Shown: positions 34,133-42,686 of the stretch, piece by piece
Layout of the letters: every line of letters begins with the position of its first letter
How positions within the stretch are numbered: position 1 is the stretch's first letter
DNA from: Sulfuricurvum sp.
GTDB taxonomy: Bacteria > Campylobacterota > Campylobacteria > Campylobacterales > Sulfurimonadaceae
DNA length: 61,910 nucleotides
Direction: 5' to 3'
Assembly (NCBI GenBank): GCA_024637215.1
Contig: JAGXFM010000039.1
Span: 1 to 61,910 of the forward strand
The notes under the pieces: model-generated
Told to the model about the DNA's origin: nothing
Databases searched by the model: none
What the model saw: only the letters and a program-made list of their open reading frames with translations
Program-made: the position numbers and the translations under genes

Positions 34133-34981
34133 ATGGTTAAAGTTGCGGCAATACAGATGCAAATGAGTGAGGATAAAGCTTCCAATAGAGCAAAAGCCGA
34201 AGCTATGGTGCGTGAAGCGGCACGTAACGGAGCCAATATCATTTTAATCCCTGAATTATTTGAAGGGCACTATTTTTGTAAAGATATGGATAAAAAATAT
34301 TTCGAGTGGGCGCAACCGCTCCTCAATAATCCATTGATTACTCAGTTTAGTTCTTTAGCCAAAGAGCTTGGGATTGTGCTTCCTATCAGCTATTTCGAGC
34401 GTGAGGGGGATCATTATTTTAACTCTCTTGTGATGATCGATGCCGACGGTACTGTGCTAGAGAATTACCGCAAAACCCATATTCCCGACGGTCCCGGATA
34501 CGAAGAGAAATTTTATTTTGAGCCGGGAGACACGGGATTCAAAGTGTGGCAAACAAGATTCGGAAATGTTGGTGTCGGTATCTGCTGGGATCAGTGGTTT
34601 CCTGAAACCGCACGCTCACTTACCCTTATGGGTGCCGATATGATTTTCTATCCGACCGCTATCGGAAGTGAACCCGAAATCGGGGTTGATTCGGTGTCGC
34701 ATTGGCAGAGGGTTCAGATGGGACACTCTGCGGCAAATATCGTCCCCGTTATCGCTGCCAACCGTATCGGCGAAGAGAAGGGGGAGAGTTGTACTCTGAC
34801 GTTTTACGGTTCTTCATTCATCACCGATCATACGGGTGCAAAAGTTGCCGAAGCGTCGCGGGACAAAGAAGAGATTCTCTATAGTGAGTTCAATCCCGCC
34901 GCTATTCGTGAGCATCGTCACTACTGGGGATTAGTTCGTGACCGCCGTCCGGAGTGTTACGGGGAGATTGTAAAAAAATAA
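34133..34981 (+). CDS. aguB: N-carbamoylputrescine amidase
   Basis: Nitrilase-family hydrolase of polyamine synthesis (N-carbamoylputrescine to putrescine, CO2 and NH3). The 282-aa product has the catalytic triad E41 (LIPELFEG), K114 (YRKTHIPDGPGY) and C151 (GICWDQWFPE). The GICWDQWFPEAAR-like form separates it from other nitrilases. The partner aguA (agmatine deiminase) is not adjacent. Strong AAGGAG ribosome binding site and likely own promoter. Confidence 0.93.
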   Translation: MVKVAAIQMQMSEDKASNRAKAEAMVREAARNGANIILIPELFEGHYFCKDMDKKYFEWAQPLLNNPLITQFSSLAKELGIVLPISYFEREGDHYFNSLVMIDADGTVLENYRKTHIPDGPGYEEKFYFEPGDTGFKVWQTRFGNVGVGICWDQWFPETARSLTLMGADMIFYPTAIGSEPEIGVDSVSHWQRVQMGHSAANIVPVIAANRIGEEKGESCTLTFYGSSFITDHTGAKVAEASRDKEEILYSEFNPAAIREHRHYWGLVRDRRPECYGEIVKK

Positions 34982-35002
34982 TTTTTTGGAACTCCTTTTG
35001 CT

Positions 35003-35025
35003 TTAGTAAGGTAATGAGTTACTAA
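35003..35025 (+). promoter_or_regulatory. Hairpin before the DnaJ-domain gene
   Basis: TTAGTAA (35003-35009) pairs with TTACTAA (35019-35025), ending just before the GGGGG ribosome binding site. Could end the aguB transcript or affect translation of the GTG-start gene. Confidence 0.35.
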
Positions 35026-35036
35026 CGGGGGTTGCC

Positions 35037-35825
35037 GTGAAAGTTGTTTTACGCAATAACGCTATCTTTGTTCAAGGGAGTACTAATACTCTCGAAGAGT
35101 CATGGATGGAAGAGTTTTTCGATCATCACATCCATAACACGCTTTTTTTGGACAACGGGGTATTGGTTCTCAATAACGAAAATTCTTCCGACCAAAAAGA
35201 GGAGTTTCTAGAAACATTGAGTGAGTGCTATACGAAAGCAAATGAGCTCACAGGAACGTTTTACAGCCGTTCGCTCAAGCGTTGTAAAACGGCAGCCGTT
35301 CGGATCGAAATTCCATACCGTGAGAGTGAAAAAGTAGATATTGAACTCTATGCCTACAACTCCGGATGCGTCCAATTCACTTTTTTAACTCCGAACCGTT
35401 GGGTGATGCGTTATCTCAAGCAACAACTTTCTAATCTCGTCACAAGTTCCAGTGAAGAGGATATTTTTATCGATGTGAGTACGGCTGCGGCGAAGTCACG
35501 TCTTGAAAAAACCCTTAACCGTCGTGATGTACTCCACTTTACGATTAACTACCAATACGATGATGAGTTTATGAGTCGGCTTTACGGAAACTACAAAGGA
35601 TGGGGATTCGGGAATGATGCCATCGACAAGATGATCCGTTACCACGCTATTTTTGAAATTCCGATGGGCTCATCCCCTGAAGATTTGAAAAAACGGTACC
35701 GTACTTTAGCTAAACGGTATCACCCTGATCGCGTCCAAAGCAAAAACCCTAAAATTATTAATAAATATACCGAAAGATTTCAGCTTCTCCAAGAGGCATA
35801 CGGCGCTTTAAAAGCGGTCAGTTAA
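35037..35825 (+). CDS. DnaJ-domain protein with unrecognised N-terminal domain
   Basis: A 262-aa protein from a GTG start. The last about 55 residues are a J domain with the HPD tripeptide at about 228-230 (KKRYRTLAKRYHPDRVQ), which would stimulate a DnaK-type Hsp70. The first about 195 residues, including CKTAAVRIEIPYRESEKVDIELYAY, match no family I know. Cys/Gly zinc repeats of true DnaJ are absent. It converges with the next gene, with an 18-nt overlap of 3' ends. Confidence 0.8.
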   Translation: MKVVLRNNAIFVQGSTNTLEESWMEEFFDHHIHNTLFLDNGVLVLNNENSSDQKEEFLETLSECYTKANELTGTFYSRSLKRCKTAAVRIEIPYRESEKVDIELYAYNSGCVQFTFLTPNRWVMRYLKQQLSNLVTSSSEEDIFIDVSTAAAKSRLEKTLNRRDVLHFTINYQYDDEFMSRLYGNYKGWGFGNDAIDKMIRYHAIFEIPMGSSPEDLKKRYRTLAKRYHPDRVQSKNPKIINKYTERFQLLQEAYGALKAVS

Positions 35826-36713
35826 AACACTTAAATCTTCCGCACAGAAACGGTAAAGCCGCTTATCTTTCATCTCATTTAGTTCGTTTGAAAATCCCCG
35901 TTTGGTAAAGAGAAATATTTTATCGGGGAGAATCGAGAGCTTGGTACATTTTTCCTCAAGTTTGTGAAACTCTTTTTTATTCACTTTGTGGTTTGTCCAT
36001 TTACACTCTCCAACCCATATGTCCCCCTCCATAGTTTCGCTGAGAAGATCAATCTCTACTTCACGATTCCAGTAACTTCCTGAATCGAGCAGCTCATTTC
36101 CAAATTTTACAGTGAGTATTTCACGAATGTAAAGATCACACACTTCTTCAAAGGTAAATCCGACGAATGCATTGAAGTGAGTATGAAAATGGTTGAAAAA
36201 AGGGAGATAATTTTCCTCTCGAATCGAGCCTGAAAAAGGTTCAACAAAGGCAAACCAAAAGCGTAAAAAAGGGGTCGTAAATCGGAATTTATGAGAAATT
36301 CGATGGTGTTCAATCTCTTTTTTAAAACGTTGTTTCGGATGGGAACGTATCAAAGGCATTTCGCGTGAACGCTCTAACGTAAGATAACCGCTGGCGCGTA
36401 AGAAGTCAAAAGCTTCATTCCCCCGCTCTTTGCCGATACGGGCACGTCGATAGGCTGATCCTTGACGTCGATCTCCGATTGCAATCGCATGGAGAAGATT
36501 TAAATACAGAGGGTCATCGTTTAGCAGGGTGAGTAAATGCTCCCGATGGGATTTAAAGGGCTTGAGTATGTGGTGAGTGATGAGGGATTCAATCGGAGTG
36601 TCGGTATCGATAGGTTCGTCGTATCCACCGAAAATAGAGAACAGTTCAACGCATTGTTCTATGTCGGAAGGGAGATTACGGTGAAAAAAATTGTGGATTA
36701 AAAATCTATTCAT
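35808..36713 (-). CDS. DUF234-like protein with PD-(D/E)XK motif, no ATPase domain
   Basis: A 301-aa protein. The middle has a winged-helix-like region (GKERGNEAFDFLRASGYLTLERSREMPLI). The C-terminus has E220-x-D222 (NREVEIDLL) and E236-x-K238 (VGECKW), the layout of the PD-(D/E)XK nuclease fold found in DUF234. DUF234 is usually the tail of an archaeal-type AAA ATPase; that part is missing here, and no Walker motifs are visible. No ribosome binding site; TATAAT lies 7 nt upstream. Function unknown. Confidence 0.65.
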   Translation of the reverse strand: MNRFLIHNFFHRNLPSDIEQCVELFSIFGGYDEPIDTDTPIESLITHHILKPFKSHREHLLTLLNDDPLYLNLLHAIAIGDRRQGSAYRRARIGKERGNEAFDFLRASGYLTLERSREMPLIRSHPKQRFKKEIEHHRISHKFRFTTPFLRFWFAFVEPFSGSIREENYLPFFNHFHTHFNAFVGFTFEEVCDLYIREILTVKFGNELLDSGSYWNREVEIDLLSETMEGDIWVGECKWTNHKVNKKEFHKLEEKCTKLSILPDKIFLFTKRGFSNELNEMKDKRLYRFCAEDLSVLTDRF

Positions 36714-36720
36714 TGGATAA

Positions 36721-36726
36721 ATTATA
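36721..36726 (-). promoter_or_regulatory. -10 box just before the DUF234-like gene (leaderless start)
   Basis: Minus-strand TATAAT ends 7 nt before the ATG at 36713, with no ribosome binding site between. Predicts a leaderless mRNA. Confidence 0.45.
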
Positions 36727-36762
36727 GCGCAGTTTTATGTTCGGAGAAAATGGACAATAGGG

Positions 36763-36768
36763 TACAAT
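36763..36768 (+). promoter_or_regulatory. Likely -10 box for the aldo/keto reductase gene
   Basis: TACAAT, 26 nt before the start, with an AGGAG ribosome binding site between. Confidence 0.4.
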
Positions 36769-36794
36769 TAGACAAAAATCGCAGGAGCTAGAGA

Positions 36795-37811
36795 ATGCAA
36801 TATCGTTATATCGGGCAAAGCGGTTTACGGGTTTCGCCGATTTGTATGGGTACGATGACATTCGGAAGCCAATGCGATGAAAAAAATGCGTTTGCGATTA
36901 TGGATAAGGCGTACGATGCCGGAGTAAATTTTTTCGATACGGCGGAGCTCTATCCTGTCCCTCCGCAAGAGAGCCTCGTCGGATTGACGGAAGAGATGGT
37001 AGGGCGTTGGCTCAAAACGAAACCTCGTGAAAGTATTATTTTAGCGACGAAAGTAGCGGGTGCCGCGTCGGGGTGGTTTGTCCCTCCGATCCGTCACGGC
37101 TACACGGCGATTGATCGGTTTCATATCGAGCGGGCGATTGAGGGATCGCTGAAACGGCTCGGAACGGACTATATCGATCTTTATCAGATGCACTGGCCTG
37201 ATACGATTGTCCCTATCGAAGAGTCCATGAGGGCGTTCGATGCATTGGTGCAAAGCGGCAAAGTGCGCTACATCGGAACCTCTAACGACACCGCACGAGG
37301 GACGATGAAATCATTAATGGTTTCTAAATACGAAAAATTGGCCCGTTTCGAGTCAATCCAGAATAATTTTTCGCTTCTCAACCGACGTGATTTGATTGAG
37401 ATCGGTGCACTGTGCCGTGAAGAGAAAATTTCACTCCTCCCTTACTCACCATTAGGAGGTGGAGTGCTGAGTGGAAAATACAACCAAGATATTAATACTC
37501 ACGGGCGATTCAGCGATTACGTCAAATCTTCCAATAAACGCCAACGTCTGATGGCGGCGCGATTTATGAACGATAAAACGCTTGCCTCGACGCAAGAGTA
37601 TCTGAAAATTGCCCATGAAGCGGATGTCCATCCTGTGACAATGGCAATCGCATGGAGCAAGCAGTTCGATTTTGTCGCCTCGACGATTATCGGGGCAACA
37701 ATACCTGAACAGCTCGATGCGAGTTTAGCGGCAATGAACGTCACTCTGAATAGTGAAATACTCCAAAAACTGGATGAGGTACATGCAAAAATTCTTTATC
37801 CTATGGGTTAG
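36795..37811 (+). CDS. Aldo/keto reductase
   Basis: A 338-aa NADP(H)-dependent aldo/keto reductase of the Tas/YajO type. Conserved features are the start YIGQSGLRVSPICMGTMTFG, catalytic D and Y in FFDTAELYP, K in ILATKVAG and H in YQMHWPD, plus the C-terminal cofactor site STIIGATIPEQLDASL. Substrate unknown. Good AGGAG ribosome binding site. The lipoprotein gene starts inside its 3' end (29-nt overlap), so they are likely cotranscribed. Confidence 0.93.
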   Translation: MQYRYIGQSGLRVSPICMGTMTFGSQCDEKNAFAIMDKAYDAGVNFFDTAELYPVPPQESLVGLTEEMVGRWLKTKPRESIILATKVAGAASGWFVPPIRHGYTAIDRFHIERAIEGSLKRLGTDYIDLYQMHWPDTIVPIEESMRAFDALVQSGKVRYIGTSNDTARGTMKSLMVSKYEKLARFESIQNNFSLLNRRDLIEIGALCREEKISLLPYSPLGGGVLSGKYNQDINTHGRFSDYVKSSNKRQRLMAARFMNDKTLASTQEYLKIAHEADVHPVTMAIAWSKQFDFVASTIIGATIPEQLDASLAAMNVTLNSEILQKLDEVHAKILYPMG

Positions 37812-38283
37812 TCTTATTACCCTTTTTATCGGAGGGTGTAGCACCAAGCACTATTCGATCAGTGAGCCAAAAATTATTACGTTGAAAACTCCGAAACTCA
37901 AGTTTGCCGATACGGGATACGTTCGCCATGATGAGACCTCGGTGGAGGTAGAACTCTTTACTGCCGGAGTTGCGGTCGAGAAAATTTCGATTGACGATCA
38001 GGTATGTGTGAGTAGCGGATGTATGAGTGAAGAGGCATTTGTCAAAGAGTATTTATACCCTGATTATCCCGCCGACACGATGCACAATATCCTCTTAGGC
38101 AAGGATATCTTTTCAGGTCGAGGAAAAGAGGAGATGTGTGACGGAAGGTTGTTTCAATTTATCCGCAACGATGAGATGGATATTATCTATCGACGTAGCA
38201 AAGGGGAGATCTATTTTAAAGACCGTCTCAACAGCCTCATTATTAAGCTTGAGGATTTAAAGGAGAACAATGCGACTGAGTGA
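37783..38283 (+). CDS. Predicted lipoprotein
   Basis: A 166-aa protein starting MQKFFILWVSLITLFIGGCS: a signal peptide with a lipobox (IGGC, Cys19). The start at 37783 is chosen over an earlier ATG at 37753 because it puts the signal at the N-terminus and has GAGG upstream. The body (TPKLKFADTGYVRHDETSVEVELFTAG... DMEIIYRR-like) and two further Cys residues (CVSSGC) are unknown to me. It overlaps the AKR gene upstream and the aminotransferase gene downstream by 14 nt. Confidence 0.75.
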   Translation: MQKFFILWVSLITLFIGGCSTKHYSISEPKIITLKTPKLKFADTGYVRHDETSVEVELFTAGVAVEKISIDDQVCVSSGCMSEEAFVKEYLYPDYPADTMHNILLGKDIFSGRGKEEMCDGRLFQFIRNDEMDIIYRRSKGEIYFKDRLNSLIIKLEDLKENNATE

Positions 38284-39415
38284 ACGAAGCTCTCATGTAG
38301 AGCAATCCCATATCCGCTCAATGACGCGGGCGTGTAATGCCATAAACGGGATCAATATGGCGCAAGGGGTCTGTGATCTTGAAGTTCCCCGCGAGGTGAT
38401 CGAGGGGGCGTATGCGGCGATGAATGAGGGAATTAATATTTATACCCCGACCGAGGGATTACCGCGATTACGTTCGGCAATAGCCACTAAAATGAAACAA
38501 TTTTATGAGGTCGAAATCGCACCTGAACAGGTATTGGTCTCTGATGGAGCGACGGGGGCGTTTTATACAGCGTGTATGGCGCTCTTGAACCCTCTCGATG
38601 AGGTGATTTTATTTGAGCCGTATTATGGATATCACCGTTCCACGCTTACCTCACTTGGAGCTGTTCCGACCTATGTCCGTCTCGAAGCTCCTGAGTGGAA
38701 ACTGGATATGGAAGCACTCGAAGCGGTTGTAACTCCTAAAACCCGTGCGATGGTGATATGTAATCCTGCCAATCCAAGCGGTAAAGTCTATACCCGCACA
38801 GAACTCGAAATGATAGGTTTATTTGCCGAAAAACACGATCTGATCGTATTTGCCGATGAGATGTACGAGCACTTTTTATACGGGGATGCGGTTCATATCA
38901 CGGCACTTAGTATTCCGAGTTTAAAAGAGAGATGCGTTGTCCTCTCAGGCTTTTCCAAAGTATTCAGTATTACGGGTTGGCGATTGGGATACGCTATTGC
39001 CCCCGTGAGCGTTATCGAAGCAATGGCACAGCTCAACGATCTCATCTACGTCTGCGCCCCTGCACCGCTACAGATCGGTGCGGCGGTCGGGTTGGAGCGT
39101 TTGGGAGATGACTATTACACTGAGCTTGCCCGAATCCACGAGCATAAACGTGACCTATTTTGTGATGCGCTTCGTGATGCGGGGTTGACTCCGAGTATTC
39201 CTATGGGTGCGTATTACGTCATGACCGATGTGAGCCGTGTGGCGGGAAATGATGATTTTGAAAAAGCGATGGCAATTTTAGAAAGAACAGGGGTTGCATC
39301 GGTTCCGGGACGGGCATTCTATCATGACGATGCGGGGAAAAATATGGTGCGCTTTTGCTACTCTAAACCTCTGAGTGTACTTGAAGAGGCGGCGGAGAGA
39401 ATACGACGACTGTGA
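38270..39415 (+). CDS. Class I/II pyridoxal-phosphate aminotransferase
   Basis: A 381-aa fold-type I aminotransferase. PLP Lys230 lies in SGFSKVFSITGWRLGY. Other conserved sites: NPANPSGKVY, ADEMYEHF and the C-terminal VRFCYSKP (substrate-carboxylate Arg). It resembles aspartate/alanine-type transaminases; the exact substrate cannot be told. Strong AAGGAG ribosome binding site located inside the lipoprotein gene. It ends the cluster that started with the aldo/keto reductase. Confidence 0.9.
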   Translation: MRLSERSSHVEQSHIRSMTRACNAINGINMAQGVCDLEVPREVIEGAYAAMNEGINIYTPTEGLPRLRSAIATKMKQFYEVEIAPEQVLVSDGATGAFYTACMALLNPLDEVILFEPYYGYHRSTLTSLGAVPTYVRLEAPEWKLDMEALEAVVTPKTRAMVICNPANPSGKVYTRTELEMIGLFAEKHDLIVFADEMYEHFLYGDAVHITALSIPSLKERCVVLSGFSKVFSITGWRLGYAIAPVSVIEAMAQLNDLIYVCAPAPLQIGAAVGLERLGDDYYTELARIHEHKRDLFCDALRDAGLTPSIPMGAYYVMTDVSRVAGNDDFEKAMAILERTGVASVPGRAFYHDDAGKNMVRFCYSKPLSVLEEAAERIRRL

Positions 39416-39448
39416 TATAATAATGGGAGTTGTTGAAACAATATTTTC

Positions 39449-39508
39449 CCGTTCGCCCTGAGCCTGTCGAAGGGTTAGTTCATGGTTCGACAAGCTCACC
39501 ACGAACGG
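39449..39508. repeat. REP-like palindromic element
   Basis: A 60-nt imperfect palindrome. CCGTTCG at 39449-39455 and CGAACGG at 39502-39508 form the outer arms. TGAGC plus TGTCGAA on the left pairs with TTCGACA plus GCTCA on the right, with a 3-nt internal mismatch. The sequence belongs to the widespread class whose translation gives RQAQGER and VVSLSNHE in spurious frames. It lies between the aminotransferase and the antitoxin-like gene. I see no other copy in the window. Confidence 0.8.
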
Positions 39509-39533
39509 AAACATCAAACAAATGGAAAAAATC

Positions 39534-39764
39534 ATGAAATGTTTGATTTGTAAACATGGTGAGACTCAATTGGGTGACACAACAGTAACACTTGAAAAAA
39601 ACGGGTCTATCATTGTCATTAAACACGTTCCTGCTCATGTGTGCGATAACTGCGGAGAAAAATATGTCGATAGCGAAATTAGCGCAGAGCTTTTGAAAAA
39701 AGGGCAAGAGATTATTAACAATGGTGTCGAAGTTGATATTCGTGAATTTCAAAGTGTGGCGTAA
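39534..39764 (+). CDS. YgiT-type zinc finger protein (MqsA-like antitoxin, orphan)
   Basis: A 76-aa protein with two CxxC pairs (KCLICKHGE and VCDNCGEKYVD), the zinc-binding N-terminal part of MqsA/YgiT antitoxins. The C-terminal half (SAELLKKGQEIINNGVEVDIREF) is short and lacks a full helix-turn-helix domain. The partner toxin gene usually sits directly beside such genes; none is visible here. The start could also be the ATG at 39522; neither has a good ribosome binding site. Confidence 0.7.
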   Translation: MKCLICKHGETQLGDTTVTLEKNGSIIVIKHVPAHVCDNCGEKYVDSEISAELLKKGQEIINNGVEVDIREFQSVA

Positions 39765-39832
39765 CTTTTCTCGTCATTTCCAACTCAATTGGGAATTCAG
39801 CTAAAAAATATAGTTGTAAGGATAATTGGAAA

Positions 39833-41848
39833 TTGCAAACAATAAAATATTTATATATTAAATCAAAACTAATCCTATTCCGAGCAATATCTAATACTCA
39901 ATATTTGGTAAACAATATTTTAAAATTGTCTATTTTTACTCTAGTTGCTATTATATTTTTTTGGATCATATGTTTTTTTGATCTTTCTATGGATTTACAG
40001 GAATTCGATTTTAAGAATGTTTTACTTGCAATAGCGACTATATTTGCAACAATTTTAGCTTTGGTATTTACACTCTCTCTGATACCTATCCAAAATGCTG
40101 CACAAATGTGGTCATTTTCTATTTTGAAAATATATAAAAAAGACAAGCAAACTTTTTGGACTTTTTTTATTTTTGGACTTTTTACTTTAGTTTTTATAGT
40201 ATTAACTATTTTTGAGGAAAAGATATCTGATTTCTTATTGTTTAGCTTTATAGTTTTGTCTTTTAGTGTAATTCTTGATGTATTGAGAGGATATCATTCA
40301 CATGTGGTATCGCTCTTCGACCCAGAAAGTATTCTAAATAAAATAAAATTACAAGCTTTCGAAACGATTGATTATTTAGACAATACTGTAAAAGAAGTAG
40401 CTAAATACAATCATTTACTTTTGGATAAAGATAAAAAAATTGATATTAAAATACTTGAAGCAAAAGCATACAAAACTTTACCAAACTATCCACAATCTAT
40501 AAACTATTGGCTACGAGATTTAAGCGAAGTATATCAAAAATCTATTTCTAGAAATGATTTAGCAGTTTCCAAACAATCTATTTTTACTATGTTAGAAGTT
40601 ATAAAATATTATGTAGAAAAAAGAAAAAACAACATCTATTTTTATACAGTGATGACAAGTTTAATTCCAATACAAGAAGCAGACATAGATAGAGATGTAC
40701 TATCGCCATTTTATGAATTAGCAATGAATTTATTTAAAGTATCTGTAAAGCGATCATCAGAGAATAATGCTTTAGAAATTATAGATTTTTACAAAAATAT
40801 TTCAATTTATTTGGCAAATATAAATCCAAAACTTTCATCAAAGCCGATTAATTACGCTATGGAGTGTATCAAGTATTCACAGACAATAAATAGTATCGAA
40901 ATACCTTTTCAAGCATCTCAAATATTTTTTGAAATATCAAATACAATAGGAGATAAAAATTTAGATTATCAAGATGTTGATTCTCATATTATGAAGGCTA
41001 TTGAGCAGATTGTATTGTATCTGTATATAAAAAATAGACCAGAATTAAGTGAATATTCTACTAAGTATCTTATGAAATTGAATAAGTCTGATGATGATTT
41101 TATTGAAAGATTAGAGAGGATAATGGAGATAGTAGAGGGGTTTGTCCCTTTTGCTCTATTAAGTGAACAGAATAAAGGAAAAATAAGTGGTTATATTCCT
41201 TTAAGTGAAGTCTACAGTCTTACATGTGATTATTCTATTGGGAATATTTATGAGTATGCTGTAGCGTTTTGTAAAGTTGATAAAAAAAGAGAATTCTATA
41301 ACCCTTATCAAGTGTTGATTGATATTTTAGATATTTATTGGAGACATTTACGTGCAATAGCAGAAAAATATGATATTCAAAATAGTTTTATGATACACGA
41401 AATAGATCAAACTATTAAGTATATTGCAGGAATAAACATTGAATTATATAAAAATCCAATAAGAGATAAAGAAAATGATTTAGAAGAATTAAATGAAAAA
41501 TTTATTTGGCTAATGTCATTTTATTGGGTTTCTTTTGAGTATAAGAAAACGTTTAATGAATATTTTTGTCGCAAAATTATTGGGAGTTTAAAAGAGATAA
41601 CTGGTGAATATTTAGAGCAAGATTTGATAGAAGTTGCTGAATATTGTGTTAGTCATATTGAGTCAATTATTAATTCAATAGAAAAAATTTCTAATAATAT
41701 ACATTTGCTAAATGATTTACTTGAGGAAGTTTTAGAAATTAAAAATTTATCTGATACAAGTACAAAATATAAAAGTATTTCGGAAAAATGTATAAAAATA
41801 GAAAAACGATTAGAACAAATCGAAAAGGAAAAAAATCATGTCAAATAA
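39833..41848 (+). CDS. AT-rich four-helix membrane protein, unknown (DUF2254-like topology)
   Basis: A 671-aa protein from a TTG start with AAGGA 10 nt before it. Four membrane helices lie near the N-terminus (about 29-49, 62-85, 107-127 and 132-150). A long, mostly helical cytoplasmic part follows with a Lys/Glu-rich coiled-coil end. The second helix region [24 protein letters not shown] recalls DUF2254 proteins. Base composition is unlike its neighbours (for example 13 G+C in 60 nt at 40381-40440), with AT-rich codon choice, pointing to horizontal gain. It overlaps nfo by 11 nt. Function unknown. Confidence 0.7.
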   Translation: MQTIKYLYIKSKLILFRAISNTQYLVNNILKLSIFTLVAIIFFWIICFFDLSMDLQEFDFKNVLLAIATIFATILALVFTLSLIPIQNAAQMWSFSILKIYKKDKQTFWTFFIFGLFTLVFIVLTIFEEKISDFLLFSFIVLSFSVILDVLRGYHSHVVSLFDPESILNKIKLQAFETIDYLDNTVKEVAKYNHLLLDKDKKIDIKILEAKAYKTLPNYPQSINYWLRDLSEVYQKSISRNDLAVSKQSIFTMLEVIKYYVEKRKNNIYFYTVMTSLIPIQEADIDRDVLSPFYELAMNLFKVSVKRSSENNALEIIDFYKNISIYLANINPKLSSKPINYAMECIKYSQTINSIEIPFQASQIFFEISNTIGDKNLDYQDVDSHIMKAIEQIVLYLYIKNRPELSEYSTKYLMKLNKSDDDFIERLERIMEIVEGFVPFALLSEQNKGKISGYIPLSEVYSLTCDYSIGNIYEYAVAFCKVDKKREFYNPYQVLIDILDIYWRHLRAIAEKYDIQNSFMIHEIDQTIKYIAGINIELYKNPIRDKENDLEELNEKFIWLMSFYWVSFEYKKTFNEYFCRKIIGSLKEITGEYLEQDLIEVAEYCVSHIESIINSIEKISNNIHLLNDLLEEVLEIKNLSDTSTKYKSISEKCIKIEKRLEQIEKEKNHVK

Positions 41849-42686
41849 ATTTGTTGGAGCTCACGTCTCAGCCTCAGGCGGCGTTTTTAACGCTCCGCTT
41901 AACGCAATGAAAATCGGCGCAAAAGCATTTGCCCTTTTTACCAAAAACCAAAAACAGTGGGCGGCGAAGCCTCTCGATGAGGAAACGATAGCTCTGTTTA
42001 AAGCCAATCTTGCCCAAAGCGGAATCCTCCCGAAACACATTCTCCCCCATGATTCATATCTGATCAATCTGGGTCATCCCGAAGAGGATAAACGGCAAAA
42101 ATCACTTGAAGCATTTATCGATGAGGTACAACGGTGCGCTCAGTTGGGATTGGATCGTTTGAACTTTCATCCGGGGAGTCATTTGAAACAAATCAGTGAG
42201 GAAGAGTGTATCGATCGGATTGCGAGTTCTATGAATGAAGCGTTGAGTGTTACCAACGGGGTCACATTGGTAATCGAAAATACAGCGGGTCAGGGGAGCA
42301 ACCTCGGATGGAGATTTGAACACCTGCGTGCGATTATAGAGCGTATAGAGGACAAATCACGTGTCGGTGTTTGTATTGATACGTGTCATATGTTTACCGC
42401 AGGGTATGACATCCGAAGCCGCGCGGCATATGATGCAACGTGGGCGGAGTTTGATACAATTGTAGGATTTAAGTATCTCAAAGGGATGCATATCAACGAT
42501 TCTAAACCTGATTTAGGGGCTCATGTCGATCGACATGATTCACTCGGCAAAGGGAAAATCGGGTTGGATGCGTTCGGATTTTTGATGAACGATCCGAGAA
42601 TGGATGATATTCCTCTGGTACTAGAGACGATCGATGAGACGATTTGGGCTCAGGAGATTAAACTTCTGTACGGAATGGAGAAATAA
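41838..42686 (+). CDS. nfo: Endonuclease IV
   Basis: Apurinic/apyrimidinic-site endonuclease of base-excision repair, needing three zinc ions. The 282-aa product starts [16 protein letters not shown]. It carries conserved [62 protein letters not shown] and LVLET. These include the His, Asp and Glu metal ligands. Its AAGGA ribosome binding site lies inside the AT-rich gene upstream. Confidence 0.97.
   Translation: MSNKFVGAHVSASGGVFNAPLNAMKIGAKAFALFTKNQKQWAAKPLDEETIALFKANLAQSGILPKHILPHDSYLINLGHPEEDKRQKSLEAFIDEVQRCAQLGLDRLNFHPGSHLKQISEEECIDRIASSMNEALSVTNGVTLVIENTAGQGSNLGWRFEHLRAIIERIEDKSRVGVCIDTCHMFTAGYDIRSRAAYDATWAEFDTIVGFKYLKGMHINDSKPDLGAHVDRHDSLGKGKIGLDAFGFLMNDPRMDDIPLVLETIDETIWAQEIKLLYGMEK

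Noticed and set aside
36107-36313. Short frame inside the DUF234-like gene
   Set aside because: Different frame on the same strand without its own start signals; a shadow.
39278-39535. Minus-strand 85-aa frame with RQAQGER and VVSLSNHE
   Set aside because: This is the well-known spurious translation of the REP-like palindrome, not a protein.
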